NCBI GenBank assembly: GCA_030427385.1
Contig: JAUHWR010000001.1
Span: 1,364,001 to 1,428,000 of the forward strand
DNA length: 64,000 bases
Source of the DNA: Alphaproteobacteria bacterium
GTDB lineage: Bacteria > Pseudomonadota > Alphaproteobacteria > Micavibrionales > Micavibrionaceae
Direction: 5' to 3'
The number at the start of each line of letters is the position of its first letter. The first letter of the stretch is position 1. The notes under the pieces are model-generated. The model was not told the DNA's origin, did not search any database, and worked only from the letters and a program-made list of their open reading frames with translations. The position numbers were made by a program, and so were the translations under genes. Shown piece by piece: positions 50,965 through 60,642 of the stretch.

Positions 50965-51336
50965 GTGGAACGAAAATATCTCACGATTTATATTTGCCTC
51001 CTTGCATTCTGGATGCAGGCATTTATTCCTATGGGCTATATGCCGTCTTTGGATGGGCAGGGCAAAATATCCATTACCCTATGTACCATTGATGGTTTCA
51101 CGGATATCTCGATTAATTCCGATGAGACACCACTCCATTCAGGTGAACAAAATCAAGCGGCATCCCAATGCCCCTATTCGTTAATTGGCTCCCCCGTTCT
51201 TATTTCTCCTGAAGGCGCGATTTTAAAAAGCGAGCTTTCTCATAACGTCATTTTTGATACTGACTTATTCGTATCATTAGGAGCGCGACCGCTTTCTCCC
51301 TACCAATCGCGCGCGCCGCCTGTAGTGACCCTCTAA
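50965..51336 (+). CDS. DUF2946-like small membrane/periplasmic protein (start uncertain; GTG 50965 favoured)
   Basis: LLAFWMQAFIPMGYMPSLDGQGKISITLCT pattern; the listed ATG 50926 abuts the rpoH terminator U-tract. Confidence 0.6.
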   Translation: MERKYLTIYICLLAFWMQAFIPMGYMPSLDGQGKISITLCTIDGFTDISINSDETPLHSGEQNQAASQCPYSLIGSPVLISPEGAILKSELSHNVIFDTDLFVSLGARPLSPYQSRAPPVVTL

Positions 51337-51383
51337 AAAAACACAAATACAAATTTCAATTTATTTTTTAAAGGATACATTAC

Positions 51384-52499
51384 ATGATATCACGTCATAC
51401 TTTATTATATGCGGGTCTTATAGCCTGCGTCACCGTCACTAGCCCAGTTTTAGCTTGTGATATTTGTTCAAAAGACGATGCACCGCATCTTCATATTTCG
51501 TCGCGTGCGGATGATCATGCCCCCATCGGGGTTATGGGCGATCACATGCATAAACAAGGCGAGTGGATGCTGTCTTATCGCTTTATGCATATGGACATGG
51601 ACGGCAATCGCAATGGAACCGATAATTTGACGCCCGCGCAAATTGCCACGACCATCCCTAATCGTTTTTCCGCCATAGCGGGGCAGCCACCGACATTGCG
51701 CGTTGTGCCTACTGAAATGAGCATGCAAATGCACATGTTTGGGGCGATGTATGCACCAACAGATTGGCTAACATTAATGGGAATGGCGTCCTATCTGGAT
51801 AAAGAAATGGATCACATAACATATCAAGGCATGGCGGGAACCACCGAACTAGGGCGCTTTACGACAAATTCAAAGGGGTGGGGTGACACCAAGGTCGGCG
51901 GATTATTCAGATTGTTCGAAGATGATACCCACCACCTGCATTTCAATGCAGGGATCAGCTTGCCAACCGGATCGATTGATGAAACCGACCGCGTTCTTGC
52001 CCCGAATGGTATGACACCAACCATGCGCCTGCCATATGGTATGCAACTGGGAAGCGGCACCTTTGATGCCCTGCCCGGTATAACTTATACAGGTAAGCAA
52101 AATAACTGGACGTGGGGTGCACAATATAGCGCGCAGATCCCTCTGGAAAGTGAAAATGACGAAGGATATCGCTTAGGTGATAAACATTCTGTTTCTGCAT
52201 GGGGCGGATATGGCTGGGCAGATTGGATCAGCACATCGGTACGCTTTACAGGCACAACACAGGACAGCATCCATGGCATTGATCCCAATATTGTCGCACC
52301 GGTGCAAACCGCAAATCCCGATAATTATGGCGGCGAAACTATTGATCTTGGTCTTGGCGTAAATCTTTTGGGAACCAGCGGCATAATTGAAGGACAGCGC
52401 TTTGCCATCGAGGCGAGTATGCCGCTCTATCGCAATTTGAATGGTCCGCAGATGGAAAAAGATTTTCAAATTACCGCCGGATGGCAATATAGTTTTTAA
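51384..52499 (+). CDS. Outer-membrane beta-barrel transporter-like protein, His/Met-rich N-terminus (possible copper link)
   Basis: Signal peptide ending LACDIC; DDHAPIGVMGDHMHKQGEWMLSYRFMHMDMDGNRNG; C-terminal aromatic GWQYSF. Confidence 0.75.
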   Translation: MISRHTLLYAGLIACVTVTSPVLACDICSKDDAPHLHISSRADDHAPIGVMGDHMHKQGEWMLSYRFMHMDMDGNRNGTDNLTPAQIATTIPNRFSAIAGQPPTLRVVPTEMSMQMHMFGAMYAPTDWLTLMGMASYLDKEMDHITYQGMAGTTELGRFTTNSKGWGDTKVGGLFRLFEDDTHHLHFNAGISLPTGSIDETDRVLAPNGMTPTMRLPYGMQLGSGTFDALPGITYTGKQNNWTWGAQYSAQIPLESENDEGYRLGDKHSVSAWGGYGWADWISTSVRFTGTTQDSIHGIDPNIVAPVQTANPDNYGGETIDLGLGVNLLGTSGIIEGQRFAIEASMPLYRNLNGPQMEKDFQITAGWQYSF

Positions 52500-52507
52500 A
52501 TATTATT

Positions 52508-52537
52508 TAAAAGGGGCCTATAAGGCCCCTTTTTTTA
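52508..52537. terminator. Bidirectional terminator hairpin
   Basis: AAAAGGGGCC-TATA-AGGCCCCTTTTTTT between convergent genes; overlaps the 3' end of the HxlR-like gene. Confidence 0.85.
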
Positions 52538-52871
52538 CCTGAATATGCTCAGCGCCCCAATCACGCATAGACAGCATGACAGGCTCTAATGTGCGTCCAT
52601 ATTCTGTTAGAGAATATTCAACACGCGGCGGTACTTCTGCATAAACTTTTCTCGAAACGACTTTATCCCCCTCTAGCTCCCGAAGTTGTTGCGTAAGCAT
52701 GCGTTGTGTAACGCCGTCAATTTCTTTTCTTAATTCGCCAAAGCGCAGAAAATCATTTTGCAACAATTTAAAAATAATGATGGGCTTCCATCGACCGCCA
52801 ATAACAGAAAGAGTCGCTCCTACGGAACATCCATAAGGGCCATCACAATTTTCATTATCTTCTATACCCAT
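52518..52871 (-). CDS. HxlR family transcriptional regulator
   Basis: CPYGCSVGATL-like region then GGRWKPIIIFKLLQNDFLRFGELRKEIDGVTQRMLTQQLRELEGDKVVSRKVYAEVPPRVEYSLTEYGRTLEPV. Confidence 0.95.
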   Translation of the reverse strand: MGIEDNENCDGPYGCSVGATLSVIGGRWKPIIIFKLLQNDFLRFGELRKEIDGVTQRMLTQQLRELEGDKVVSRKVYAEVPPRVEYSLTEYGRTLEPVMLSMRDWGAEHIQVKKGAL

Positions 52872-52999
52872 TTATATTCCTCATTAGTTACTTATTTGCA
52901 CCTACTACACAATTATGTGCGTACTTGTATATATTACTATAACACATATATCATCTTTAAGTGACGTGGCAAATGCCATGCATAATGAAAGAAAGTACC

Positions 53000-53803
53000 A
53001 TGAATAAAACAATTTTAATAACAGGCTCTACAGACGGTATTGGTCTGGAAACGGCTAAATTACTAGCACATCAAGGCCATAATGTTCTGTTGCATGGCCG
53101 TAATCCAGACAAACTGAGAGAGTCAAAAAACATTGCTTTAGCGTTGAGCTCAGAAGAAAATGTGAACGGGTATATCGCTGATTTAGCAAATATGGATAAC
53201 GTTAGAACACTTGTCCAGAATATTACTGATAACCATTCTAAGCTGGATGTGCTGATTAATAATGCCGGCATTTATAAAACGTCTCACCCACTTACCGCCG
53301 ATGGTCAAGATATTCGCTTTGTTGTAAATACGATTGCGCCTTATTTACTTACAAAACTTTTATTACCTCTATTAGGGCAATCGGGGCGCATTATCAATTT
53401 ATCCTCGGCAGCCCAATCCCCTGTTGATCTTAATGCACTATCAGGGAAAGCCGGTGCCTTAGATGATATGAGCGCCTATGCGCAAAGCAAAATAGCAATT
53501 ACGATGTGGTCACGACATTTGGCGCATACACTCGGTGACAATGCCCCTCTAATTATACCCGTCAATCCTGGATCACTACTGGCGAGTAAAATGGTAAAAG
53601 AAGGGTTTGGCGTTGAGGGAAATGATTTATCAATCGGTGCCAAAATATTAGTGCGCCTATCCTTAGACGAAGAATTCGCAAATAAAACAGGGCAATATTT
53701 CGATAATGATAAAGGCCGATTCGGCAACCCTCATCCTGATGCTATGGATGATGAAAAATGCGCGCAAGTTACAAAAATGATTGAAACTATTATAAACTTA
53801 TAA
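53000..53803 (+). CDS. Short-chain dehydrogenase/reductase
   Basis: ILITGSTDGIGLETAKLLA, VLINNAGIY, YAQSKIAITMW. Confidence 0.93.
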   Translation: MNKTILITGSTDGIGLETAKLLAHQGHNVLLHGRNPDKLRESKNIALALSSEENVNGYIADLANMDNVRTLVQNITDNHSKLDVLINNAGIYKTSHPLTADGQDIRFVVNTIAPYLLTKLLLPLLGQSGRIINLSSAAQSPVDLNALSGKAGALDDMSAYAQSKIAITMWSRHLAHTLGDNAPLIIPVNPGSLLASKMVKEGFGVEGNDLSIGAKILVRLSLDEEFANKTGQYFDNDKGRFGNPHPDAMDDEKCAQVTKMIETIINL

Positions 53804-53815
53804 GGAAAGAAAACT

Positions 53816-54481
53816 ATGGAACACGATATTGTATATTACGCTAAAAAACGTCACACAGCGAAAGCTTACAATCCCGATAAGAAAATATCAGATGAAAATG
53901 TAGAGAAAATCAAAGAGCTTTTACGTTATAGCGCATCAAGCACAAACGCGCAGCCGTGGCATTTTATTTTAGTTTCCTCCCCCAAGGGCAAAGAGCGCAT
54001 AGCAAAAGCAAATGAAAGCATGTTCCCATTTAACAATCCTTCTATCCGCGCGGCCTCCCACGTTGTTATTTTCTGCAGCCGATTAACTATCGAGGAAGAC
54101 CATCTATCTAAAGTTTTAGAACAGGAAGAAGCTGATGGACGTTTTGCAGCAGACCCTGCCTTTAAAGAACAAATGGATGGTGGGCGTAAGATGTTTATTA
54201 ATCTGCATAAACATGATTATAAAGATGTCCAGCATTGGATGGATAAGCAGGTATATCTAAACATTGGCGCGTTTTTGCTCGGCGTTTCAACGCTTGGTAT
54301 TGATGCCACGCCAATGGAAGGGATTGATATAAAATCAATAGATGAAGAGTTTGGCTTGCGCGAAAAAGGATATACAAGCCTTGTTATTGTTACGTTGGGC
54401 TACCATGACCAAGAAAAAGACTATAATGCCTCTCTACCTAAATCACGTCTTCCTTATGACTATATTCTAACGGAAATATAA
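53816..54481 (+). CDS. Nitroreductase family protein (NfsB-like)
   Basis: YAKKRHTAKAYNPDKKISDENVEKIKELLRYSASSTNAQPWHFILVSS. Confidence 0.93.
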   Translation: MEHDIVYYAKKRHTAKAYNPDKKISDENVEKIKELLRYSASSTNAQPWHFILVSSPKGKERIAKANESMFPFNNPSIRAASHVVIFCSRLTIEEDHLSKVLEQEEADGRFAADPAFKEQMDGGRKMFINLHKHDYKDVQHWMDKQVYLNIGAFLLGVSTLGIDATPMEGIDIKSIDEEFGLREKGYTSLVIVTLGYHDQEKDYNASLPKSRLPYDYILTEI

Positions 54482-54582
54482 TCATCATTTAAATGACGGC
54501 ACAAAATAGAAAACTAAAAAATACTATGTAACCTTAATGTCACCATAAGGTTATTTAGAGAGTTTGATTTTTTCAAGATATA

Positions 54583-54658
54583 TGGTGGGCGATGACGGAC
54601 TCGAACCGCCGACATCCTGCGTGTAAAGCAGGCGCTCTACCAACTGAGCTAATCGCCC
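54583..54658 (-). tRNA. tRNA-Val (anticodon TAC), CCA encoded
   Basis: Minus strand GGGCGATTAGCTCAGTTGGTAGAGCGCCTGCTTTACACGCAGGATGTCGGCGGTTCGAGTCCGTCATCGCCCACCA. Confidence 0.97.
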
Positions 54659-54726
54659 TTCTTCTCAATAAAGAAGTAAGAAAAAGAAATTAGAATTTCA
54701 GGACTATAATTGCAAGCCTTTTCTTT

Positions 54727-55503
54727 CTATTTAAAAATTTCGTCTAAAAATTCCAGTGTATATGCCCATGAACGCTGATCTGCTTTGGCATTATATGCGG
54801 CCCCGTTGGACGGATCATCTCCGGCATGCTTTTCAGTGAAAGCGTGAACTGCATCCGCATAGCTTACAAATTGCCAGTCTGCTTTCGCTGCCCGCATCTC
54901 TTGTTTAAATGCCGCCACTTCTTCAGGTTTTACATGTGGATCAGCATCGCCGTGATGCACCAAAATTGCAGACGAAACACTTGCCCCCTCCGTGACCGGC
55001 TCTTGTGAAGATAAACCACCATGAAAGCTGACGACACCGTCAATATCTGCGCCCGAACGTGCAACTTCCAAAGCCATTGTTCCGCCAAAGCAATATCCAA
55101 TTATCGCCAAATTATTTTCAGAAACCTGCGGGAGTGTTTTCACAAAATCAATGGCGCTTTTCATGCGACGCCTTGCAAGCTCCGGATTAGATTTATACTT
55201 GGAGGATTCTTTCTTAGCCTCATCCATATTTGCCGGACGGATGCCTTGTCCATAAACATCCACAGCAAAAGCATTATAGCAATCTTCTGCCAACATGTCG
55301 GCGCGCCCTCTTTCATATTCCCCTAGTCCCATCCATTGATGAGTAACCAAAACAGTTCCTTTTGAAGTATCACAAGAGGATGGGCTGTAATATCCTTCCA
55401 ATGTCAAATCACCATCCATGTATGTTTTTACATCACCCGCCTGTGCCTGAAATGTAGAGAGTAATAAAATACCCATCATTGAAAAAAGGAGCTGTTTACG
55501 CAT
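54727..55503 (-). CDS. Dienelactone hydrolase family protein (secreted)
   Basis: IIGYCFGGTMALEVARSG nucleophile region; VHHGDADPHV; DAVHAF; signal peptide. Confidence 0.92.
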   Translation of the reverse strand: MRKQLLFSMMGILLLSTFQAQAGDVKTYMDGDLTLEGYYSPSSCDTSKGTVLVTHQWMGLGEYERGRADMLAEDCYNAFAVDVYGQGIRPANMDEAKKESSKYKSNPELARRRMKSAIDFVKTLPQVSENNLAIIGYCFGGTMALEVARSGADIDGVVSFHGGLSSQEPVTEGASVSSAILVHHGDADPHVKPEEVAAFKQEMRAAKADWQFVSYADAVHAFTEKHAGDDPSNGAAYNAKADQRSWAYTLEFLDEIFK

Positions 55504-55562
55504 ATGAAATTATCCTGACTTGTTCTTTCATCTTTATATAAACCGATCCCGATAAACATCAA

Positions 55563-55598
55563 TAAAAAATGCCCCTGAAGAAATCTTACAGGGGCATT
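55563..55598 (-). terminator. Rho-independent terminator downstream of the HU gene
   Basis: Minus strand AATGCCCCTG ... CAGGGGCATTTTTTATT. Confidence 0.85.
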
Positions 55599-55645
55599 CA
55601 AAACTCATAAAAAAAGAAGTCGTTTTGCAACTGACCTCTTATTTA

Positions 55646-55933
55646 TTATTTCTTTTTCTTACCGTTAACAGCTTCTTTAAGCTCTTTACCTGGCTTGAAT
55701 TTAGGCTGCTTAGAAGCAGGAATCTGAATTTTCTCACCTGTACGTGGGTTACGGCCTTCTGTCGCTGCACGATCTGCAACTGAGAAAGTACCAAAACCGA
55801 TCAAACGAACGTCATCGCCTTTTTTCAGTGAGTTGCGGATCGCTTCTAGAGTAGCGTCAAGTGCAACACCTGCTTTTTGCTTTGAAATTTCTGCTTGGTC
55901 AGCAATTTGTGAAATAAGATCTTGTTTGTTCAT
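55646..55933 (-). CDS. hup: HU family DNA-binding protein
   Basis: MNKQDLISQIADQAEISKQKAGVALDATLEAI...VRLIGFGTFSVADRAATEGRNPRTGEKIQIPASKQPKFKPGKELKEAVN. Confidence 0.96.
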   Translation of the reverse strand: MNKQDLISQIADQAEISKQKAGVALDATLEAIRNSLKKGDDVRLIGFGTFSVADRAATEGRNPRTGEKIQIPASKQPKFKPGKELKEAVNGKKKK

Positions 55934-56050
55934 AATAGTCCCCAATTTAGGTTAAAGGTTAAAACAAGTGTCAAAACAGAAAAGTCTGATATAAGCCAGA
56001 CTCTCCGTGCGTTTCAACACTTATAGTTATACTGCCTTTTCAAGGGGTGC

Positions 56051-58471
56051 TCAATGACGAATTACATCTTTTTCGCTATTTTCTGCGGTTTTAGAGGAAA
56101 TTTCACTAAATTCTTCATCTTTTGAGGAAGAATCAGCCGAAATAACCTGCGGAATATCAGTTAAAGCATGTGCCAAAACCTCTTCGATTCGACTCACAGG
56201 GATAATTTTAAGACCTTTTTTCACGTTTGCAGGTATATCCGCCAAGTCTTTTTCATTTTCATCAGGGATCAAAACTGTTTTGATGCCCGAACGTAGCGCA
56301 GCCAGAAGCTTCTCTTTCAATCCACCGATTGCTGTCACATAACCGCGCAAATTAACTTCACCGGTCATAGCAATATCACGATGTATAGGAATATCGGTTA
56401 AGGCCGATACAATCGATGTCACCATTGCCGCCCCCGCGGACGGGCCATCTTTCGGAGTCGCCCCCGCCGGAACGTGAACGTGAATAGATTGTTCTTTTAA
56501 TTTCTCGTAATCAATCCCCAAAGACGCCGCGCGTGATTTGACCAACATTTCTGCAACGGTGATAGATTCCTTCATCACATCGCGTAGATTGCCTGTCATG
56601 GATACTTTGCCATCTTTACCAGGTATCTTAACGGATTCAATCGAGAGAATGTCACCACCGGATTCGGTATAAGCCAGCCCCGTAACAACGCCAATACGAT
56701 TTTCATCATCCAACTCGCCATAACGATACTTACGCACACCGGCATATTTTTCAGTAGATTTCGGAGAAAGTTTGACCTTTTCCTTAGTCTTCATCAAAAT
56801 TTCTTTTAGGGCTTTACGGCATAGATTGGCAATTTCGCGTTCCAAATTCCGCACGCCCGCTTCTCGTGTATAATAACGAATAAGATGGCGAATGGAAAAA
56901 TCACTAATCTGGAATTCTTTGGATGTTAACCCCGCCATAGTACGCTGTTTTTTTAGAAGATGACGCTTCACAATTTGTAGTTTTTCATCTTCGGTATAAC
57001 CAGAGATACGAATAATCTCCATCCGATCCAATAATGGTTGTGGCATGTTCAAACTATTCGCTGTGCAAATAAACATCACATCAGACAGATCATAATCCAA
57101 CTCCATGTAATGATCGTTAAATTTATCATTCTGCTCCGGATCAAGAACCTCCAGTAGGGCCGCACTCGGATCGCCGCGATAATCTTGTCCCAACTTATCA
57201 ATTTCATCCAGTAGGAATAACGGGTTTGAAGACCCTGCCTTTTTCATACCTTGAATAATTTTTCCGGGCATCGCCCCAATATAAGTCCGTCTATGCCCCC
57301 GAATTTCGCTTTCATCACGAACGCCGCCAAGAGAAATACGTCCAAAATTACGCCCCGTAGCTTTTGCAATAGATTGCCCCAACGATGTTTTACCAACACC
57401 GGGCGGGCCAACTAAACATAAAATGGGGCCTTTTACTTTATTTGTACGCTGCTGAACGGCTAAATATTCCAAAATCCGTTCTTTGACTTTTTCCAAGCCA
57501 TAATGATCTGTATTCAGAACTTTTTCAGCTGCCTTAATATCTTTCTTGACGCGTGTGCGCTCTTTCCATGGCACGGACAAAACCCAATCCAAATAATTTC
57601 TGACCACCGTTGCCTCTGCGGACATCGGACTCATATTACGTAGTTTTTTAAGCTCTGCCTCTGCCTTTGCTTTGGCTTCTTCACTCAGCTTAGTCTTTTC
57701 GATCTTTTCTTGTAATTCGGCAAGTTCATCGAAACTGTTATCGCCTTCGTTTAATTCTTTTTGAATCGCTTTCATTTGCTCATTCAAATAGTAATCGCGC
57801 TGGGTCTTCTCCATTTGCTTTTTAACGCGCCCGCGCACTTTTTGCTCGATATTCAAAGAGCCAATCTCTTTTTCCATCGCTTCGAAAATTTTCTCCAAGC
57901 GTTCTTCGGTATTAGAAACCTCCAGCAACTTTTGCTTTTCATCCAAACTAATCGCCAAATGAGAAGCAATAGTATCCGCCATCTTTGACGGCTCGCCGAT
58001 TTGATTAACCGAAACGATTACCTCTGGTGGTATTTTCTTATTTAATTTCACATATTGTTCGAATTGCCCCATAACGGTGCGAGAGAGAACCTCCAAATTC
58101 TCATCCTCAACAGCTTCATCAACGATGTCTTCAATCTGCGCCTCGGTAAAATCAGCACCTTCTTGAAACTTGACGACTTTTTGCCGTGCACCACCTTCGA
58201 CCAGAACCTTAACCGTTCCATCCGGAAGCTTTAACATCTGCAGAATCGTACCCATTACGCCGACGGAATGTAAATCATCCACGCTCGGTTCATTTTCAGA
58301 TGTTGTTTTCTGCGTCACCAAAAGGATTTGCTTGTCATCATTCATGACGTATTCCAACGCCTTCACTGATTTTTTACGCCCAACAAATAATGGAACGATC
58401 ATCGCTGGGAAAACGACGATATCTCTTAGAGGTAATACGGGGAGAACTTTTTCTTCTTTGCTATCAAACAT
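56051..58471 (-). CDS. lon: ATP-dependent protease Lon
   Basis: VLPLRDIVVFPAMIVPLFVGR, LVGPPGVGKTSLGQSIAKATGR, GDPSAALLEVLDPEQN, PKDGPSAGAAMVTSI. Confidence 0.98.
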   Translation of the reverse strand: MFDSKEEKVLPVLPLRDIVVFPAMIVPLFVGRKKSVKALEYVMNDDKQILLVTQKTTSENEPSVDDLHSVGVMGTILQMLKLPDGTVKVLVEGGARQKVVKFQEGADFTEAQIEDIVDEAVEDENLEVLSRTVMGQFEQYVKLNKKIPPEVIVSVNQIGEPSKMADTIASHLAISLDEKQKLLEVSNTEERLEKIFEAMEKEIGSLNIEQKVRGRVKKQMEKTQRDYYLNEQMKAIQKELNEGDNSFDELAELQEKIEKTKLSEEAKAKAEAELKKLRNMSPMSAEATVVRNYLDWVLSVPWKERTRVKKDIKAAEKVLNTDHYGLEKVKERILEYLAVQQRTNKVKGPILCLVGPPGVGKTSLGQSIAKATGRNFGRISLGGVRDESEIRGHRRTYIGAMPGKIIQGMKKAGSSNPLFLLDEIDKLGQDYRGDPSAALLEVLDPEQNDKFNDHYMELDYDLSDVMFICTANSLNMPQPLLDRMEIIRISGYTEDEKLQIVKRHLLKKQRTMAGLTSKEFQISDFSIRHLIRYYTREAGVRNLEREIANLCRKALKEILMKTKEKVKLSPKSTEKYAGVRKYRYGELDDENRIGVVTGLAYTESGGDILSIESVKIPGKDGKVSMTGNLRDVMKESITVAEMLVKSRAASLGIDYEKLKEQSIHVHVPAGATPKDGPSAGAAMVTSIVSALTDIPIHRDIAMTGEVNLRGYVTAIGGLKEKLLAALRSGIKTVLIPDENEKDLADIPANVKKGLKIIPVSRIEEVLAHALTDIPQVISADSSSKDEEFSEISSKTAENSEKDVIRH

Positions 58472-58596
58472 TTTGTGTCCGCTTTTTGTGCTTAGTGGTT
58501 AATTCCATCATATAATATAGGTTCTAACAAGTGATTAAAGAAGGGTTGAAAATATAATCCTCTTATTAAGACTCCTATAACGTCCAAAATCAAAAC

Positions 58597-58612
58597 TGGC
58601 ACGGCCTTCGCA
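58597..58612 (+). promoter_or_regulatory. Candidate sigma-54 (-24/-12) promoter upstream of flgI
   Basis: TGGCACGGCCTTCGCA: GG-N10-GC spacing, one mismatch in TTGCA; 31 nt before the flgI ATG. Confidence 0.6.
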
Positions 58613-58642
58613 TAGCTTCCCATAGAATAATGGAGCAATGCT

Positions 58643-59803
58643 ATGAAAAACAACGATAACGCCCCTAATAATAAGTCTTACTTACGTGACTTTCCGTGGA
58701 AATTCACGGCTTTGGTGTTGATCGGCATATTTTTCATGTTAAACGCCGCACAGGCAAAAACTTCCCGCATAAAAGACATTGTCGATATCGAAGGCGTGCG
58801 TGACAACATGCTGATTGGATATGGATTGGTCGTCGGATTAAATGGTACGGGTGATACCCTGAATAATTCACCTTTTACCGAACAATCCCTGACCGCCATG
58901 TTGGAGCGCCTTGGGGTAAATGTTCGCGGACAAAATTTAAATACCGGCAATGTCGCCGCCGTCATGGTAACGGCCACCCTACCCCCATTTCGTAATCAAG
59001 GATCAACAATTGATGTCAGCATTTCATCATTAGGTGATGCGGAAAGTTTACTGGGAGGGACATTGCTTGTTACGCCTCTTATGGCGGCGGACGGCGAAGT
59101 TTACGCGGTTGCACAAGGCCCCGTAACAGTTGCGGGATTCGCCATTGAAGGCGAAGCCGCATCAGTTGTACAAAACATTCCTACTTCCGGACGTGTACCG
59201 GGCGGCGCGATTGTTGAAAAAGAGATTGGATTTAAGTTAGAAGATTTAGGTGATGTACGACTATCTCTGAAAAATCCTGATTTTACAACCGCTCGCCGTA
59301 TAGCTCGTGCCGTAAATGGTTTTATGTCCCTGAATGTCGCAACAGCTGAAAATGATGCCAGCGTTGTTTTGAAAAAACCAAAAGGCTATGGCGGAAGTAT
59401 TGTTGATCTGATTACAGATATCGAGCAGCTTCCTATTCAACCGGACATGCCAGCGCGCGTTGTAATTGATGAGAGAAGCGGCACGATCGTCATCGGGGCA
59501 GATGTTAAAATCAGCCCGATTGCTATCGCGCAAGGCAACCTGACAATTAAAATAGTTGAAACACCACAAGTCTCTCAGCCGAATCCTTTTGCCCAGCAAG
59601 GCCAAACCGTGGTCGTGCCACGTAGTGATGTGGAAGTAAATACCGGGGATGATGCAAAACTTGCCTTACTGGAAACCGGTGTCACCTTACAGGACTTGGT
59701 AACCGGCTTAAATAAACTGGGTATTGGCCCGCGCGATATGATTACGATCTTACAGGCGATCAAGGCAGCGGGCGCCCTTCAGGCAGAAATAGAGGTGCTA
59801 TAA
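58643..59803 (+). CDS. flgI: Flagellar P-ring protein FlgI
   Basis: SRIKDIVDIEGVRDNMLIGYGLVVGLNGTGDTLNNSPFTEQSLTAMLERLGVNV. Confidence 0.97.
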   Translation: MKNNDNAPNNKSYLRDFPWKFTALVLIGIFFMLNAAQAKTSRIKDIVDIEGVRDNMLIGYGLVVGLNGTGDTLNNSPFTEQSLTAMLERLGVNVRGQNLNTGNVAAVMVTATLPPFRNQGSTIDVSISSLGDAESLLGGTLLVTPLMAADGEVYAVAQGPVTVAGFAIEGEAASVVQNIPTSGRVPGGAIVEKEIGFKLEDLGDVRLSLKNPDFTTARRIARAVNGFMSLNVATAENDASVVLKKPKGYGGSIVDLITDIEQLPIQPDMPARVVIDERSGTIVIGADVKISPIAIAQGNLTIKIVETPQVSQPNPFAQQGQTVVVPRSDVEVNTGDDAKLALLETGVTLQDLVTGLNKLGIGPRDMITILQAIKAAGALQAEIEVL

Positions 59804-60198
59804 TGAATGATCACCTCACCCCCGGCACCACGCTTGCTCTTCTGGGCGCGAATAATGCACAAACCGTACGCTCGCTTGAGACTCTTAAAGCGCCCAAAGC
59901 GGATAAAGACCTGCAAAAACTGGAAGACGCATCGGAGGATTTCGAGGCCGTGTTCCTTGCCGAAATGATGAAGCCAATGTTTGAAACCGTTGAGGTAGAT
60001 TCAATGTTTGGCGGTGGCAAGGGCGAGGAAGTGTTCCGCAGTTTTCTGACTCAAGAATATGGCAAAATTTTAGCTGGCACAGGAAAGGTTGGCATCTCCC
60101 AAGAAGTTAAGCAAGCCTTGATTGACATACAGGAAGGCGCACGTGGCACAAATTTTGCAATGCATAACATAACACCTAAGAATGAGGCTACAGAATGA
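59803..60198 (+). CDS. Rod-binding protein (FlgJ N-terminal domain only)
   Basis: FEAVFLAEMMKPMFETVEVDSMFGGGKGEEVFRSFLTQEYGKILA. Confidence 0.9.
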   Translation: MNDHLTPGTTLALLGANNAQTVRSLETLKAPKADKDLQKLEDASEDFEAVFLAEMMKPMFETVEVDSMFGGGKGEEVFRSFLTQEYGKILAGTGKVGISQEVKQALIDIQEGARGTNFAMHNITPKNEATE

Positions 60199-60623
60199 CA
60201 AACAAGATAACTCCGTCAAAGCAAGACGTGAAAAATAATATGCTTCTGCCCGAAGATACAAAGAGCGCTGTTAATGTAATGACAGACCTGACCAGACAGA
60301 TGCTGGAATTCATGATGGAAGAAACCAAGCTCTTAAAAGCAAAAGAAGCTCACACCTTGGCAAAAATTCAAAAAGGTAAAGAATTACGTGCACAAGGTTA
60401 TGCCAATGCTGCACATGAATTTACACAGCGCGCGGCTGAATTTAAAAAACTGGATGAAAATCTGATCGGCACTTTGGAAGTTCTAACGGCCGAACTCGGG
60501 AAAGCAACGCGCACCAATCAAAAATTGATTGAAGCCATGTCACCCAAGAAGCCACTAAAAGAAAACATGACAAATAATCTATTCATGCTGCAGAGCGAAG
60601 GCATAGCCGGAGCAGCAGAATAA
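60195..60623 (+). CDS. Hypothetical flagellar-operon coiled-coil protein, FlgN-like
   Basis: Position in operon; predicted helical MTDLTRQMLEFMMEETKLLKAKEAHTLAKIQKGKELRAQGY. Confidence 0.55.
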   Translation: MTNKITPSKQDVKNNMLLPEDTKSAVNVMTDLTRQMLEFMMEETKLLKAKEAHTLAKIQKGKELRAQGYANAAHEFTQRAAEFKKLDENLIGTLEVLTAELGKATRTNQKLIEAMSPKKPLKENMTNNLFMLQSEGIAGAAE

Positions 60624-60642
60624 TTAACAGGGGAACACATAA

